From Gracilibacter sp. BRH_c7a (lineage in GTDB: Bacteria; Bacillota; Desulfitobacteriia; Desulfitobacteriales; Syntrophobotulaceae), in the NCBI GenBank assembly GCA_001516055.1, contig LOEZ01000027.1:1-59295 (forward strand): a stretch of DNA of 59,295 bases. The letters are read 5' to 3'. The notes below the pieces were generated by a model. It was not told the DNA's origin, did not search any database, and was given only the letters and a program-made list of their open reading frames with translations. This document shows, piece by piece, positions 1 to 8,319 of the stretch. Position 1 is the first letter of the stretch, and every line of letters starts with the position of its first letter. The position numbers and the translations under genes are program-made.

Positions 1-471
1 CTTCACGTGGCTCCCCTGCGCGAACGTCCTGAGGACATTATGGCCTTGAGCGATATGTTCTTAAAGGAATTAAATAAAAAGTATGGGTTCGACAAGGTGT
101 TCTCAAGCGAAACACTCAATGGATTTCTGAACTATAGCTGGCCAGGAAACGTCCGCGAACTCCGCAATTTAATTGAACGCTTGGCGATAACAACCAGGAA
201 CCGTGTTATTGACTATCAAGTTGAGGAAATGACAAATTTGCCAAGAAATCAGGAGCCGAACCTAAGTCATGGCGAAAAAGAGACTTTTCGTATTAATTTA
301 AGTTCCAAAGCACCACTCAGAAAGATCATGGGGCAGGTAGAACAGGAATATATTAAAAATATTTTACAGGAATGCAACGGATGCGTAAGTGAAGCCGCAC
401 GGATATTAGGTATTGATCGCTCGGCGATTTACAGAAAGGTTCAGGTCGTCAGTCTGAGGGATCGGGAATAA
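1..471 (+). CDS. Sigma-54-dependent transcriptional activator, C-terminal part (5'-truncated by window)
   Basis: The reading frame is open to the left edge, so only the last ~156 residues are present. What is visible is the end of an AAA+ sigma-54 activator domain: PLRERPEDI, then the sensor-2 segment SWPGNVRELRN, then a Fis-type helix-turn-helix near the C-terminus (AARILGIDRSAIYRK). This class of protein hydrolyses ATP to open promoters bound by RNA polymerase-sigma-54. The sensor domain that would reveal its signal is off the window. A -24/-12 promoter lies about 100 bp downstream of its stop, in front of the SDR-thiolase pair, so it very probably activates that operon. A degraded copy of its HTH tail is found at 8512-8602. 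Confidence 0.93.
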   Translation, partial: LHVAPLRERPEDIMALSDMFLKELNKKYGFDKVFSSETLNGFLNYSWPGNVRELRNLIERLAITTRNRVIDYQVEEMTNLPRNQEPNLSHGEKETFRINLSSKAPLRKIMGQVEQEYIKNILQECNGCVSEAARILGIDRSAIYRKVQVVSLRDRE

Positions 472-492
472 AACGTTAAACTGCAATATGAA

Positions 493-532
493 AGTAAGCC
501 TCTCCAGTAATTCTGGGGAGGCTTACTTTTTG
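493..532 (+). terminator. Rho-independent terminator after the sigma-54 activator
   Basis: AGTAAGCCTC pairs with GAGGCTTACT around a short internal CCAG/CTGG stem and is followed by a T run. It closes the activator gene. The outer stem sequence is reused in the terminator at 2664-2703. Confidence 0.85.
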
Positions 533-571
533 ACTTCGATACATCAGATAGAGGAGCACCGCTTATAACCT

Positions 572-587
572 TGGCATGATTTTTGCA
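572..587 (+). promoter_or_regulatory. Sigma-54 (-24/-12) promoter
   Basis: TGGCATGATTTTTGCA matches the consensus TGGCAYR-N4-TTGCW at every fixed position, with GG and GC at the correct spacing. It lies about 80 bp before the SDR start and directly downstream of the activator gene and its terminator, so it should drive the SDR-thiolase operon. Confidence 0.85.
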
Positions 588-665
588 TGTATTAATATAT
601 ATTGACCCCAAAGTTGTTAAGAGATATCAGAGCGAAACAATTATGAAAAGGAAGGTGTGTTGTTG

Positions 666-1409
666 ATGGCAAAATTTGACGGAAGAATTGCCGTAATTAC
701 CGGGGGAGCCAAAGGGATCGGAGAGTCGATCGTAAGGAAGTTTTATACTGAGGGAGCAAAGATTGCGGTTCTTGATGTGGATGCTGCAGGCGCCCAGCAA
801 TTGGCGCTGGAACTTGACCCCAGCGGCGATAAGGTGATAGGTCTGGGATGTAATATCGTCAATCGTGACGAGGTCAAGGCTGCTTTCACAGCGATTGTCG
901 CTAAATTCGGTACAGTGGATATTCTGGTAAATAACGCCGGAATTACGCGGGATACAATCTTTTATAAAATGACCGAGAAGCAATGGGATGACGTAATTGC
1001 CGTGAATGGCAAAGGTTTGTTTAACTGCACCCAGGAAGCTTGGCTGATTATGAAAGAGAAGAAATACGGCAAGATCTGCAATTTGTCCTCGACCAATTCC
1101 AGTGGTGAAGCCGGACAAGCCAATTATTCTTTCACCAAGGCAGGTACAATTGCTTTTACCAAGAGTCTGGCCAGAGAAGGCGGAAGATATAACATCAACG
1201 TGAACTGTGTACGACCCGGTGTGATCGATACGGAGATGATGCGCGCCGTGCCGGAGAATGTACTGGAGGACTATGTTAACAAGACTGCATTTAAGCGTAT
1301 GGGAAGTCCGTCGGAAGTAGCGGATGTCGTCGCTTATTTGTGCAGTGCAGAAGCTTCCTGGGTTACCGGCGAAGAACTTCTGGTAGCCGGCGGCTATATG
1401 TACAGATAA
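666..1409 (+). CDS. Short-chain dehydrogenase/reductase (FabG / acetoacetyl-CoA reductase-like)
   Basis: A classical SDR of 247 residues. The NAD(P)-binding TGGAKGIG is at residues 12-19, the NNAG motif near 89-92, and the catalytic Ser-Tyr-Lys set at about S141, Y154 and K158 (YSFTK). The family reduces 3-oxoacyl or oxidises 3-hydroxyacyl thioesters. Pairing with a thiolase immediately downstream favours a 3-hydroxyacyl-CoA/acetoacetyl-CoA role, which is inference. The ATG at 666 is chosen because the product then starts MAKFDGR as in relatives. In-frame GTG and TTG codons at 657-663 are closer to the AAGGAAGG ribosome site and cannot be excluded. Expression is probably sigma-54 dependent through the promoter at 572-587. 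Confidence 0.9.
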   Translation: MAKFDGRIAVITGGAKGIGESIVRKFYTEGAKIAVLDVDAAGAQQLALELDPSGDKVIGLGCNIVNRDEVKAAFTAIVAKFGTVDILVNNAGITRDTIFYKMTEKQWDDVIAVNGKGLFNCTQEAWLIMKEKKYGKICNLSSTNSSGEAGQANYSFTKAGTIAFTKSLAREGGRYNINVNCVRPGVIDTEMMRAVPENVLEDYVNKTAFKRMGSPSEVADVVAYLCSAEASWVTGEELLVAGGYMYR

Positions 1410-1462
1410 TACGGAAATCTTGAATGGCAAGCACTACAAGTTAACGGCGAGGAGGAGTAGAT

Positions 1463-2644
1463 TTGCAAGAGGTTGTAATCGTCAGCGCGGTTCGTACGCC
1501 AATGGCCTCATTCGGAGGTGCCTTGAAAGGGTATGGAGCGATAAATTTAGGGGCGCTGGTAATTCAAGAAGCAGTTCGCAGGGCAGGTATTAAAGGAGAA
1601 CAAGTGGATGAAGTCATCATGGGTAATGTCCTGCAAGCCGGGCTTGGTCAGAATCCTGCCCGCCAGGCAGCATTGAAAGCAGGGCTGCCTGTGGAAACGA
1701 CAGCGCAAACCATCAACATGGTTTGCGGTTCAGGACTGAAAACGGTTGTTTCAGCGGTCCAGACTATTATGGCCGGAGATGCCGATATTATAGTAGCGGG
1801 CGGAATGGAAAGCATGTCGGATGCTCCGTTTGTCTTAGACCAGGCGAGATGGGGCCAACGCATGGGCAATGGAACAATTGTGGACAGCATGATAAAAGAT
1901 GGGCTGTGGTGTGCCTTCAACGATTACCATATGGGGATTACCGCAGAAAACGTCGCTGAGAAATTCGGCATCAGCCGCGCGGAGCAGGATGCGTTTGCAG
2001 CTTGGAGCCAGGAAAAGGCTGCGGCGGCTATTGAAAGAGGAAGCTTTACGGAAGAGATCGTCCCGGTGGTTATTCCGCAGCGAAAAGGGGAACCGGTAAT
2101 CTTCGATACGGATGAGCATCCTCGCGCGGGAACAACGGTAGAATCTTTAGCGAAATTAAAACCGGCCTTCAAAACAGACGGCACGGTAACTGCCGGCAAT
2201 GCCTCGGGTATAAATGATGCCGCTGCGGCCTGTGTGCTGATGCGTAAAGAAAAGGCTGATTCCCTGGGGCTAGCTTATCTTGCGACAATTAAAGGATATG
2301 GAATGGCAGGCGTGGATCCGGCCATTATGGGAGTGGGGCCGGTAGATGCAGTAAAAAAAGCCTTGAAGAAGGCAGGCGTTGGGGTGGATGAGCTTGACTT
2401 GATCGAAGCTAATGAGGCATTCGCTGCCCAGGCCTTAGCCGTCGCCAAGGAATTGGGTTTCAAAAAATCGAAAGTGAACGTTAATGGAGGTGCAATTGCT
2501 CTAGGTCATCCGATTGGTGCCAGCGGTACCCGCATTCTTGTTACTTTGATGTATGAAATGAAGAAAAGGAACAATCAACTGGGGCTGGCAACCCTTTGTA
2601 TCGGGGGCGGGCAGGGTATCGCCGTTGTTGTTGAGCGAAAATAG
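1463..2644 (+). CDS. Thiolase (acetyl-CoA C-acetyltransferase)
   Basis: A full-length 393-residue thiolase that condenses two acetyl-CoA or cleaves 3-ketoacyl-CoA. The acyl-accepting Cys is at about 88 (NMVCGSG), the catalytic His at about 349 (GHPIGASGT) and the second Cys at about 379 (CIGGGQG). All three are intact. It starts with TTG at 1463, six bases after a strong GGAGGAG site. It follows the SDR by 53 bp and ends at a terminator, so the two form one operon: a thiolase/3-hydroxyacyl-CoA dehydrogenase-type step under sigma-54 control. The direction (degradation or synthesis) cannot be told from sequence. Confidence 0.95.
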   Translation: MQEVVIVSAVRTPMASFGGALKGYGAINLGALVIQEAVRRAGIKGEQVDEVIMGNVLQAGLGQNPARQAALKAGLPVETTAQTINMVCGSGLKTVVSAVQTIMAGDADIIVAGGMESMSDAPFVLDQARWGQRMGNGTIVDSMIKDGLWCAFNDYHMGITAENVAEKFGISRAEQDAFAAWSQEKAAAAIERGSFTEEIVPVVIPQRKGEPVIFDTDEHPRAGTTVESLAKLKPAFKTDGTVTAGNASGINDAAAACVLMRKEKADSLGLAYLATIKGYGMAGVDPAIMGVGPVDAVKKALKKAGVGVDELDLIEANEAFAAQALAVAKELGFKKSKVNVNGGAIALGHPIGASGTRILVTLMYEMKKRNNQLGLATLCIGGGQGIAVVVERK

Positions 2645-2663
2645 ATAAATAAAGCAGGGATCA

Positions 2664-2703
2664 AAAAGTAAGCCTACCAGAAAATCTGGGGGCTTACTTT
2701 TTT
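2664..2703 (+). terminator. Rho-independent terminator after thiolase
   Basis: AAAAGTAAGCC pairs with GGCTTACTTTT around an inner CCAG/CTGG stem and runs into six T. Its outer stem is the same AGTAAGCC sequence as in the terminator at 493-532. Confidence 0.85.
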
Positions 2704-2836
2704 GGATTAAGTATTTCAGAAATACCAGCATCAAGCTTTGTGACTGCTTCGAGGATTGATTGGACTAATGAGTTGTTTACCTTCTGAAGTTAAGGCGAAT
2801 TTTCTTCCTGCTTCTCAAATAATGGAACCCCAATTT
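2704..2836 (-). pseudogene. Fragment of a LysR regulator gene (copy of 7662-7800)
   Basis: About 133 bp that align base for base, with scattered substitutions and a short gap, to the stretch of the LysR gene at 7013-7924 coding for roughly residues 42-88. It has no start, no HTH and no effector domain and cannot make a regulator. It is the left edge of a larger decayed duplicate that continues to 3633. Confidence 0.85.
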
Positions 2837-3246
2837 GACACAAACCAATTTCCATACTTCCGATAGTATTTGGTTTTACCATTTTACTATTGCAAAAATG
2901 ATGCCAATAAAATGCCTAGGCATGACAGGTTTTTTAATTCATCTCTCTCCTGGAGTGACTGCCCTGTCGTAAATTCGCAATTGCAAATATAATATATATC
3001 TTATTTCTGCGGCAGAGGCTGCTTAGATAATTTCAAAGCTTTCCCAGAATTGCTGATTAATATTCATTACAACACCTCATTTAATTGATAGCTATAGCTT
3101 ATCAATCATTCTTAATCGTTAATTATCACCTCAGATTAACTATAGTATAATTCTTTTAAAGATAATTTAGAATGAAAAAAGTACCTTTTTATCTATTGGG
3201 ACTTGGGACACTATATTTGTGAATGTATACTCTTACACTATATTCA
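2837..3246. repeat. Diverged, internally deleted copy of the 8009-8913 region
   Basis: Blocks of this stretch match 8009-8055, 8172-8226, 8390-8506, 8680-8770 and about 8850-8913 in the same order, with the material between them missing. The best preserved block (about 3079-3168 against 8680-8770) is almost identical over some 88 bp and contains the LysR-type dyad TTGATA-N9-TATCAA (3085-3105). The sequence TGCAAAAATGATGCCA (2891-2906) is identical in both copies. No gene is encoded here. Confidence 0.8.
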
Positions 3247-3633
3247 GACTACGATTTGGAAACACAAATTATTTCTGATTTATATTCTTACCGCGATCTC
3301 AAAACTGGTAAACGGGTTGTGGCCCTGGCAATGCGTAATCAGGATGCCGCAATTCTTGGTATGAGTGGACCGGAGTGTGGCGATATCATCTATTTCAAAG
3401 AAGAGTCTTACAATGTTGTTCACGCGGACTCTTTGACACCCAAGATGGATATGTAGATACATCTCTTTCACCAATTTTTGTTGCAGCTGGCCAGGGATTA
3501 AACAAGGTTATAAAACTGAACGGTTATTCGTCAGGTAGATATTGCACCTATTATGGCTTTTCTGAGCGGCGTTCGTTTACCGGCTCAGAATGAGGGATCT
3601 CCTGTGCATCAAATTCTTAAGGAAGAAATTTAA
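3247..3633 (+). pseudogene. 3' end fragment of the phosphodiesterase-family gene (copy of 13170-13558)
   Basis: This matches the last ~129 codons of the hydrolase gene at 11513-13558 with only scattered differences (by eye about nine in ten bases identical), down to the same TAA stop. Small deletions around 3436-3440 and 3492 shift the frame, so the reading runs out at 3456. There is no start codon of its own and the metal-binding and nucleophile region is absent. The join to the preceding regulatory copy falls at about CAGACTACG, where both parents share a few bases. It is a deletion remnant of a second LysR-to-hydrolase unit. Confidence 0.9.
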
Positions 3634-3734
3634 CCATTTTGCTGGATTCAATGAAGAGCAGAGACCGCAACATTATTCTAGAATTAATAATGTTGTGCGT
3701 CCACTTGCCGAATCTAAGTTAAAGTTGAGAAAGG

Positions 3735-4274
3735 GTGAGAACAATAAATAAGCTAAATTTGCTATTGAAGCGTGTTGAAGACTACTTAGCGTATGTTGCG
3801 TGTGCTGCCTATCTTTTTATGGTGATCTCAATGTCATTTGACGCATTAGGTCGATATCTATTTGATAATCCTATTCCGGGGGTTTATGAATTCAACATCT
3901 TTTATGCTTTCCCAATTATAGTATATTTAGGACTAAGCTATACTTACAGGGAAAAAGCCCATATTGCAATTGACATTATATTTGACCGGGTGAGTGAAAA
4001 AAAACAGGATATTATGTCGATAACCTCTTCACTCTTAGTTTCTGTTGTTTCTTTCTTGTTATTTGTGCAAACTGGAGGTCGTTTTCTTAAGTCTTATAAC
4101 ATAAACGAGGTATATGTAGGAATATATGATTTTCCCCTTTATATAGGGTATTTAGCTATTGTTATAGGATTCCTTTTCCTATTCATTCGAAGTGGATTTG
4201 ATTTATTCTTTTTGATTTATCACAAAGTTCGTAATGGCGATACTGATAAGCATTCCAATATCATCTCCGAATAA
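3735..4274 (+). CDS. dctQ: TRAP transporter small permease (DctQ family)
   Basis: A 179-residue membrane protein with four hydrophobic segments and the family's typical FDALGRYLF motif after the first helix. TRAP small subunits pair with the large permease (next gene) and a periplasmic-type binding protein (5800-6903) to import carboxylate-like solutes driven by an ion gradient. The GTG start at 3735 has GAGAAAGG directly against it, so spacing is poor and the true start is uncertain, but no better one is visible. It is the first gene of a dctQ-dctM-dctP set that begins right after the hydrolase remnant. Confidence 0.88.
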   Translation: MRTINKLNLLLKRVEDYLAYVACAAYLFMVISMSFDALGRYLFDNPIPGVYEFNIFYAFPIIVYLGLSYTYREKAHIAIDIIFDRVSEKKQDIMSITSSLLVSVVSFLLFVQTGGRFLKSYNINEVYVGIYDFPLYIGYLAIVIGFLFLFIRSGFDLFFLIYHKVRNGDTDKHSNIISE

Positions 4275-4369
4275 AAGTCAGGCACATTATATCGAACAGT
4301 AGTTTGCGTAAGGAAAGTTTTGAGAGCAAAATTGATAGTTATATTATATTTGTGGAGGTATGGAACAGC

Positions 4370-5665
4370 ATGGATATTGTCTTAATGATTATATTATTGT
4401 TTGCCTTATTAGCAATACGCACTCCTGTGGCTATTTCACTTATTTGTGTTGGAATTTTCGGGATGGCAATGGTAGGTAGGCCGGATGGTGCGATGGGATT
4501 GTTAGCTACTACGCCCTTTAGAACAGCATCAAACTATGCATTCACAGTTATTCCTATGTTTCTGTTGATGGCAGCACTAGGAAACCGAAGCGGTATTGTT
4601 TCAGAACTATTCACATTTGGGAAAAGATGGTTCGGTCATCTGCCGGGTGGCTTAGCAATTGCTACCACCATAGCAAGTGGCTTGATAGGAGCTATGTCAG
4701 GATCTAGCGTAGGGGCCGCGGGAATGTTGGGAGCAACAGCGGTTCCAGAAATGGAAAAGATGGGTTACAGTTCCCGGTTGAGTCTTGGTGTAGTGGCTTG
4801 TGCAGGTACTTTCGCTATCATGATACCGCCTAGCATTGCGTTAGTGATCTACGCCATTATAGCTGAGCAATCTATAGGCAAGTTATTGATAGCGGGTATT
4901 ATTCCAGGACTTTTAACTATTCTGGTTTACTGTGGCATCATTATTGTGTGGGCTAAATTAAGGCCCGATGAAGCTCCTGTTGTAGATGTTAAGTATAGCT
5001 GGGGGGAAAAATTTGAGACATTTTTCAAAATATGGCCTGCATTATTACTAATATTTGTAATCTTAGGGGCTATCTTTGCCGGCGTTGCAACACCGTCTGA
5101 AGCTGGGGCTATTGGTGCTTTCGCAATGATGATATTAGTAGCGTTAGACATGAGGAATTTAAGGGAGTTTGGTTCAACTTTAAAGGAATCACTTATGGAT
5201 TCTCTTAAACCTACCGCAATGATTATTTTTATAATTGTTGGAGCTCTCATATTGGGGTATGCGTTTGTGTCTACCGGCATAACGAAAGCTTTTACTTTGT
5301 TTGTGGTGTCCTTAAATGTTCCACCTGTTATAGTTCTTATTATTTTCATGTTATTGTTAACTATTCTCGGTATGGTTATGAGCCAGATAGCGGTACTATT
5401 TATTACAATGCCGTTATTGATTCCTGCAATTGTATCATTGGGATATGACCCAATATGGTTTGGGATCATCGCGGTAAAGACTGCAGAAATTGGCTTAGTT
5501 ACCCCACCAGTCGGGACGAATGTTTTCGTTGTTGCTGCGGCTTCCGGTCATAAAGCAGAGACAGTTTTTGCTGGGATATGGCCTTTTATTGTAGCCGATG
5601 TTATTGTAATCGCTTTGTTGGTAATATTTCCGCAATTACCACTGTTGTTGCTTAGGGCAATGTAA
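4370..5665 (+). CDS. dctM: TRAP transporter large permease (DctM family)
   Basis: About 431 residues, strongly hydrophobic, with the DctM signatures GAMSGSSVGAAGMLG and GVATPSEAGAIGA and the C-terminal LVTPPVGTNVFV. It forms the translocation channel of the TRAP importer. The ATG at 4370 (MDIVLMI) is chosen because a GGAGG site precedes it and a helix begins at once. The longer frame from 4304 has no good ribosome site. It lies between dctQ and dctP. Confidence 0.93.
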   Translation: MDIVLMIILLFALLAIRTPVAISLICVGIFGMAMVGRPDGAMGLLATTPFRTASNYAFTVIPMFLLMAALGNRSGIVSELFTFGKRWFGHLPGGLAIATTIASGLIGAMSGSSVGAAGMLGATAVPEMEKMGYSSRLSLGVVACAGTFAIMIPPSIALVIYAIIAEQSIGKLLIAGIIPGLLTILVYCGIIIVWAKLRPDEAPVVDVKYSWGEKFETFFKIWPALLLIFVILGAIFAGVATPSEAGAIGAFAMMILVALDMRNLREFGSTLKESLMDSLKPTAMIIFIIVGALILGYAFVSTGITKAFTLFVVSLNVPPVIVLIIFMLLLTILGMVMSQIAVLFITMPLLIPAIVSLGYDPIWFGIIAVKTAEIGLVTPPVGTNVFVVAAASGHKAETVFAGIWPFIVADVIVIALLVIFPQLPLLLLRAM

Positions 5666-5799
5666 GAGTAGGGGTGGTTATGATGTTTCCTTAGACACTG
5701 AATTTAAATAAAAGTTAGAAAGGTGGGTGGTCTTGTGCATTGCTTATAGAAGCAATTCCATTAAATATACAGTTCTATAATGAAAGGGGAGTTTAATAA

Positions 5800-6903
5800 A
5801 TGTTTAAACAGAAATGTAAGTTGGGTATTTTTATTGTTCTGTTGGTGATTATTGTTACTGCAGCGGTTGGATGTGGTACAGCAGGAGAAACAAGCGAAGC
5901 GATTAAAGATGACAATGGTAATCAAGCCAGAGAAGATATTTCCCTGACTTTAGCGAGTTTCTGGCCTGAAAATCATTTTGTTGAAGCTTCTGGCAATCTA
6001 TACTTCATGAAAAGAGTTGAAGAACTTAGCGAAGGGAAAATCACATTCGAATACCATCCGGGAAGTGTTCTTGGCTCTGCTCAAGATGCAATAGAAATGA
6101 TTAACTCTGGGGTAGCTGATATTGCTGCGGTTTGTCCTACGTATCTTTCAGGTGCTATGCCATTAAGTAATGTTTCTGCACTTCCCGGAGCTATTACTAC
6201 AGGTGAACATGGTACCTTAGTTCTTCATAGATTAGTTACTGATCGTGATTCAATATTTTTCAAAAATGACTTTGAAAGGAATGACATTATTCCGCTTGTT
6301 GCAGCAACTAACACCCCCTACGAAATAGTTACTACTGAAAAAGTTGGTGCTATTGAATCTGCTGATGATTTCAAAGGCTTAAAATTAAGATCGGGAGGAG
6401 GTCCTCAAGATGCATCTATCCTTGCATTAGGGGCCACACCAATTCAAACAGTAGCAGCAGAGCAATACGAAGCAATAGCTAGAGGTGTAGTTGATGGAGG
6501 AGTTTTTCCCATACCTAGCTTGATATCGAATAGAACGTATGAGGTTTTGAAATATTCTTCTTATGGTGTCGGTATGAGTAGTTTTGCAATTACTATATCC
6601 ATAAGTGAGAATAAATGGGAACAGTTGCCTGATTGGGCACAAGAGATATTGCTCAAAGCGGGTGACGAAACTGCTGTGTATCAAGGGAAGTTCTTTGATG
6701 AAACTACAGACAAAGACAAAATTAAACTGGAATCAGAATATGGCATAATCTTCTATGAGTTACCACAGGCAGAAATGACTAAGATATTTGAACCTGTTTG
6801 GGGTACCTGGGCAAAGTCTCATGAAGATCTAGGCTTTCCGGCGGAGGAAGCAATAGAAAAGTGGAATGAGATGAGCAATCAAGTTTTAGAAGAAATAAAG
6901 TAA
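5800..6903 (+). CDS. dctP: TRAP transporter solute-binding lipoprotein (DctP family)
   Basis: 367 residues. An N-terminal hydrophobic signal ends in the lipobox AAVGC, so the mature protein should be lipid-anchored outside the membrane. The remainder is a DctP-type extracytoplasmic binding domain (LASFWPENHF, GSVLGSAQDAIEMINSG, LKLRSGG). It captures the substrate for the DctQM permease encoded upstream. The ligand is unknown. DctP proteins usually bind organic acids through a conserved Arg, and LKLRSGG is the likely position. A long hairpin at 6932-6990 closes the operon. Confidence 0.92.
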   Translation: MFKQKCKLGIFIVLLVIIVTAAVGCGTAGETSEAIKDDNGNQAREDISLTLASFWPENHFVEASGNLYFMKRVEELSEGKITFEYHPGSVLGSAQDAIEMINSGVADIAAVCPTYLSGAMPLSNVSALPGAITTGEHGTLVLHRLVTDRDSIFFKNDFERNDIIPLVAATNTPYEIVTTEKVGAIESADDFKGLKLRSGGGPQDASILALGATPIQTVAAEQYEAIARGVVDGGVFPIPSLISNRTYEVLKYSSYGVGMSSFAITISISENKWEQLPDWAQEILLKAGDETAVYQGKFFDETTDKDKIKLESEYGIIFYELPQAEMTKIFEPVWGTWAKSHEDLGFPAEEAIEKWNEMSNQVLEEIK

Positions 6904-6931
6904 GCAAACTTAGGGTAACCATTTCAACTTA

Positions 6932-6990
6932 ACTTTTCCGTTGTTCTCTATTCTAGTAAATACGCCAGGACAACGGAAAAGTATTTTTTT
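6932..6990 (+). terminator. Terminator between dctP and the converging LysR gene
   Basis: ACTTTTCCGTTGT and ACAACGGAAAAGT pair perfectly across a 25-base loop and are followed by ATTTTTTT. It serves dctP and may also act on the converging LysR transcript. Confidence 0.8.
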
Positions 6991-7012
6991 CTATCTGGAT
7001 CAATGTCCAACA

Positions 7013-7924
7013 TTATTCATTAATATCTGTAATATCCGTAAATATCCGCATGAAATTTGTAAGATACAATGGGTAATATTTTCTCTTTTTATAAATAAAG
7101 CATATATCCAATGTAATTTGGAAATCATCCAACAAAAGTATTTTCATTTTAGGGCTTTCATTTAACCCATACGCACGAATGAAAGCTTCAGGCATTATTG
7201 CAATTCCGAGATTTAAATCTACTAATTTAATAGCGGTTTCATAGGTGTCGGTAGAATAAATTCTATCCCTTTTTATGGAATCTCCTAATAAGTTATACAT
7301 TTCTTCGCGATAAATCCCTTGACGACGCAAAATTATTCGCTCATCTGATAGCTGGTTTAGCATAATTTTATCATATTTTGCTAAAGGATGATAATATGAT
7401 GCAATCGCAACACAACTTGCATTTGATAATACTTTGTATTGAATACCTGACAATTCCATTAGTTCTTTTATTCTATTATTCGCAGCAATTAAAGCAACAT
7501 CCATGGTATCGTTAAGTAGCCGCTCAATGATTTCCAATGTTCCGTTTTCAATAAGTTCAACACTAATACCAGGATAAATTTTTACGAATTCCATTAGCTT
7601 TTTAGGAACTAACTCAAGCATTGTAATAGGAATTAAACCAAGTTTTATCAGTCCAGATCCGGGATTAAGTATTTCAGTAATACCAGCTTCAAGCTTTGTT
7701 ACTGCTTCGAGGATTACTTGAACTAATGGTAAAAGTTGTTTGCCTTCCGAAGTTAAAGTGATTTTTCTTCCTTGCTTCTCAAATAATGGTACCCCAATTT
7801 CCTTTTGCAATTCATTAATTTGCTGGCTTATTGCAGGTTCACTTATAAAAAGCTTGGCTGCTGCTTCTCTCATTGTTCCATATTTAACTATAGATTCAAA
7901 ATAGCGAAGCTGGCGCATTTCCAT
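7013..7924 (-). CDS. LysR-family transcriptional regulator (set 1)
   Basis: 303 residues. An N-terminal winged HTH (MRQLRYFESIV, AAAKLFISEPAISQQI, GVPLFEK) is followed by a LysR effector-binding domain. LysR proteins bind dyads with a T-N11-A core and respond to a small-molecule inducer, often the substrate of the neighbouring genes. It faces away from the hydrolase/MBL/MFS genes at 9022-13558 and converges on the TRAP operon. The dyad at 8687-8707 on its upstream side is a candidate site. The ATG is preceded by GAGGTGATTAG. Part of this gene exists as a decayed copy at 2704-2836. Confidence 0.93.
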   Translation of the reverse strand: MEMRQLRYFESIVKYGTMREAAAKLFISEPAISQQINELQKEIGVPLFEKQGRKITLTSEGKQLLPLVQVILEAVTKLEAGITEILNPGSGLIKLGLIPITMLELVPKKLMEFVKIYPGISVELIENGTLEIIERLLNDTMDVALIAANNRIKELMELSGIQYKVLSNASCVAIASYYHPLAKYDKIMLNQLSDERIILRRQGIYREEMYNLLGDSIKRDRIYSTDTYETAIKLVDLNLGIAIMPEAFIRAYGLNESPKMKILLLDDFQITLDICFIYKKRKYYPLYLTNFMRIFTDITDINE

Positions 7925-7957
7925 CTAATCACCTCGTTTTCAGTACTAACGGAAATC

Positions 7958-8110
7958 CTATCTGTCGAAATCACGGATCTCTCCGTTGCCGGGATAATAG
8001 GAGATTTGACACGAGCCAATTTTCATTCTTCCGATAGGGCTAGGTTTTACCAGATCGAGCTCTTGTTCTCCATCCCCACTTATATCATGAGGAAGTAATA
8101 CTGTTTCCAT
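7958..8110 (-). other. Short open frame of unknown meaning upstream of LysR (50 codons)
   Basis: An open frame from ATG 8110 to TAG 7958 encodes METVLLPHDIS...RDFDR. Its middle (VKPSPIGRMKIGSCQI) is partly preserved at the protein level in the decayed copy near 2840-2880 (VKPNTIGSMEIGLCQI). There is no convincing ribosome site. It is probably the tail of a lost gene rather than a working small protein, and I do not recognise the family. Confidence 0.3.
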
Positions 8111-8209
8111 ATTTCACTTGGATGCTGCTGCGTGCGGATTAAGTCTAACTGTCCGCCGAGGCCGCTGTTATATTACTATTGCAAAAATGATGCCAATAAA
8201 TATGCCCGA

Positions 8210-8308
8210 GGCATGACAGGTTTTTCTTGAAAAATAACTAAACAATGTTCACCGTTTTCATAGATAATCTCTTCAAAAGTATTTTGCATTCAGCAGTTGT
8301 AATGGCAT
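8210..8308 (-). pseudogene. Thioredoxin gene remnant (N-terminal ~34 codons, frameshifted)
   Basis: On the minus strand an AGGAGACGAG ribosome site precedes ATG at 8308. Allowing one extra A near codon 9 and one missing T near codon 26, the reading is MPLQLLNA-NTFEEIIYENG-EHCLVIFSRKTCHA. This lines up with the two intact thioredoxins (MSLQPLNSNSFEKIIY..., ...SRKDCHVC). The homology stops inside the CxxC motif. It is therefore a third, dead copy, on the opposite strand to the living ones. Confidence 0.85.
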
Positions 8309-8319
8309 ATTCTCGTCTC

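Noticed and set aside
627-1430. Long minus-strand open frame (267 codons) opposite the SDR gene
   Set aside because: It is a shadow of the SDR reading frame. It has no ribosome site or recognisable motifs, and the plus strand carries a complete SDR.
2704-3633. Insertion sequence or transposon as the cause of the repeated blocks
   Set aside because: No transposase, terminal inverted repeats or target-site duplication could be found. The pattern fits duplication followed by internal deletions.
4927-5469. Minus-strand open frame of 180 codons opposite dctM
   Set aside because: It is a mirror of a hydrophobic coding sequence with no start signal. The plus strand has clear TRAP motifs.
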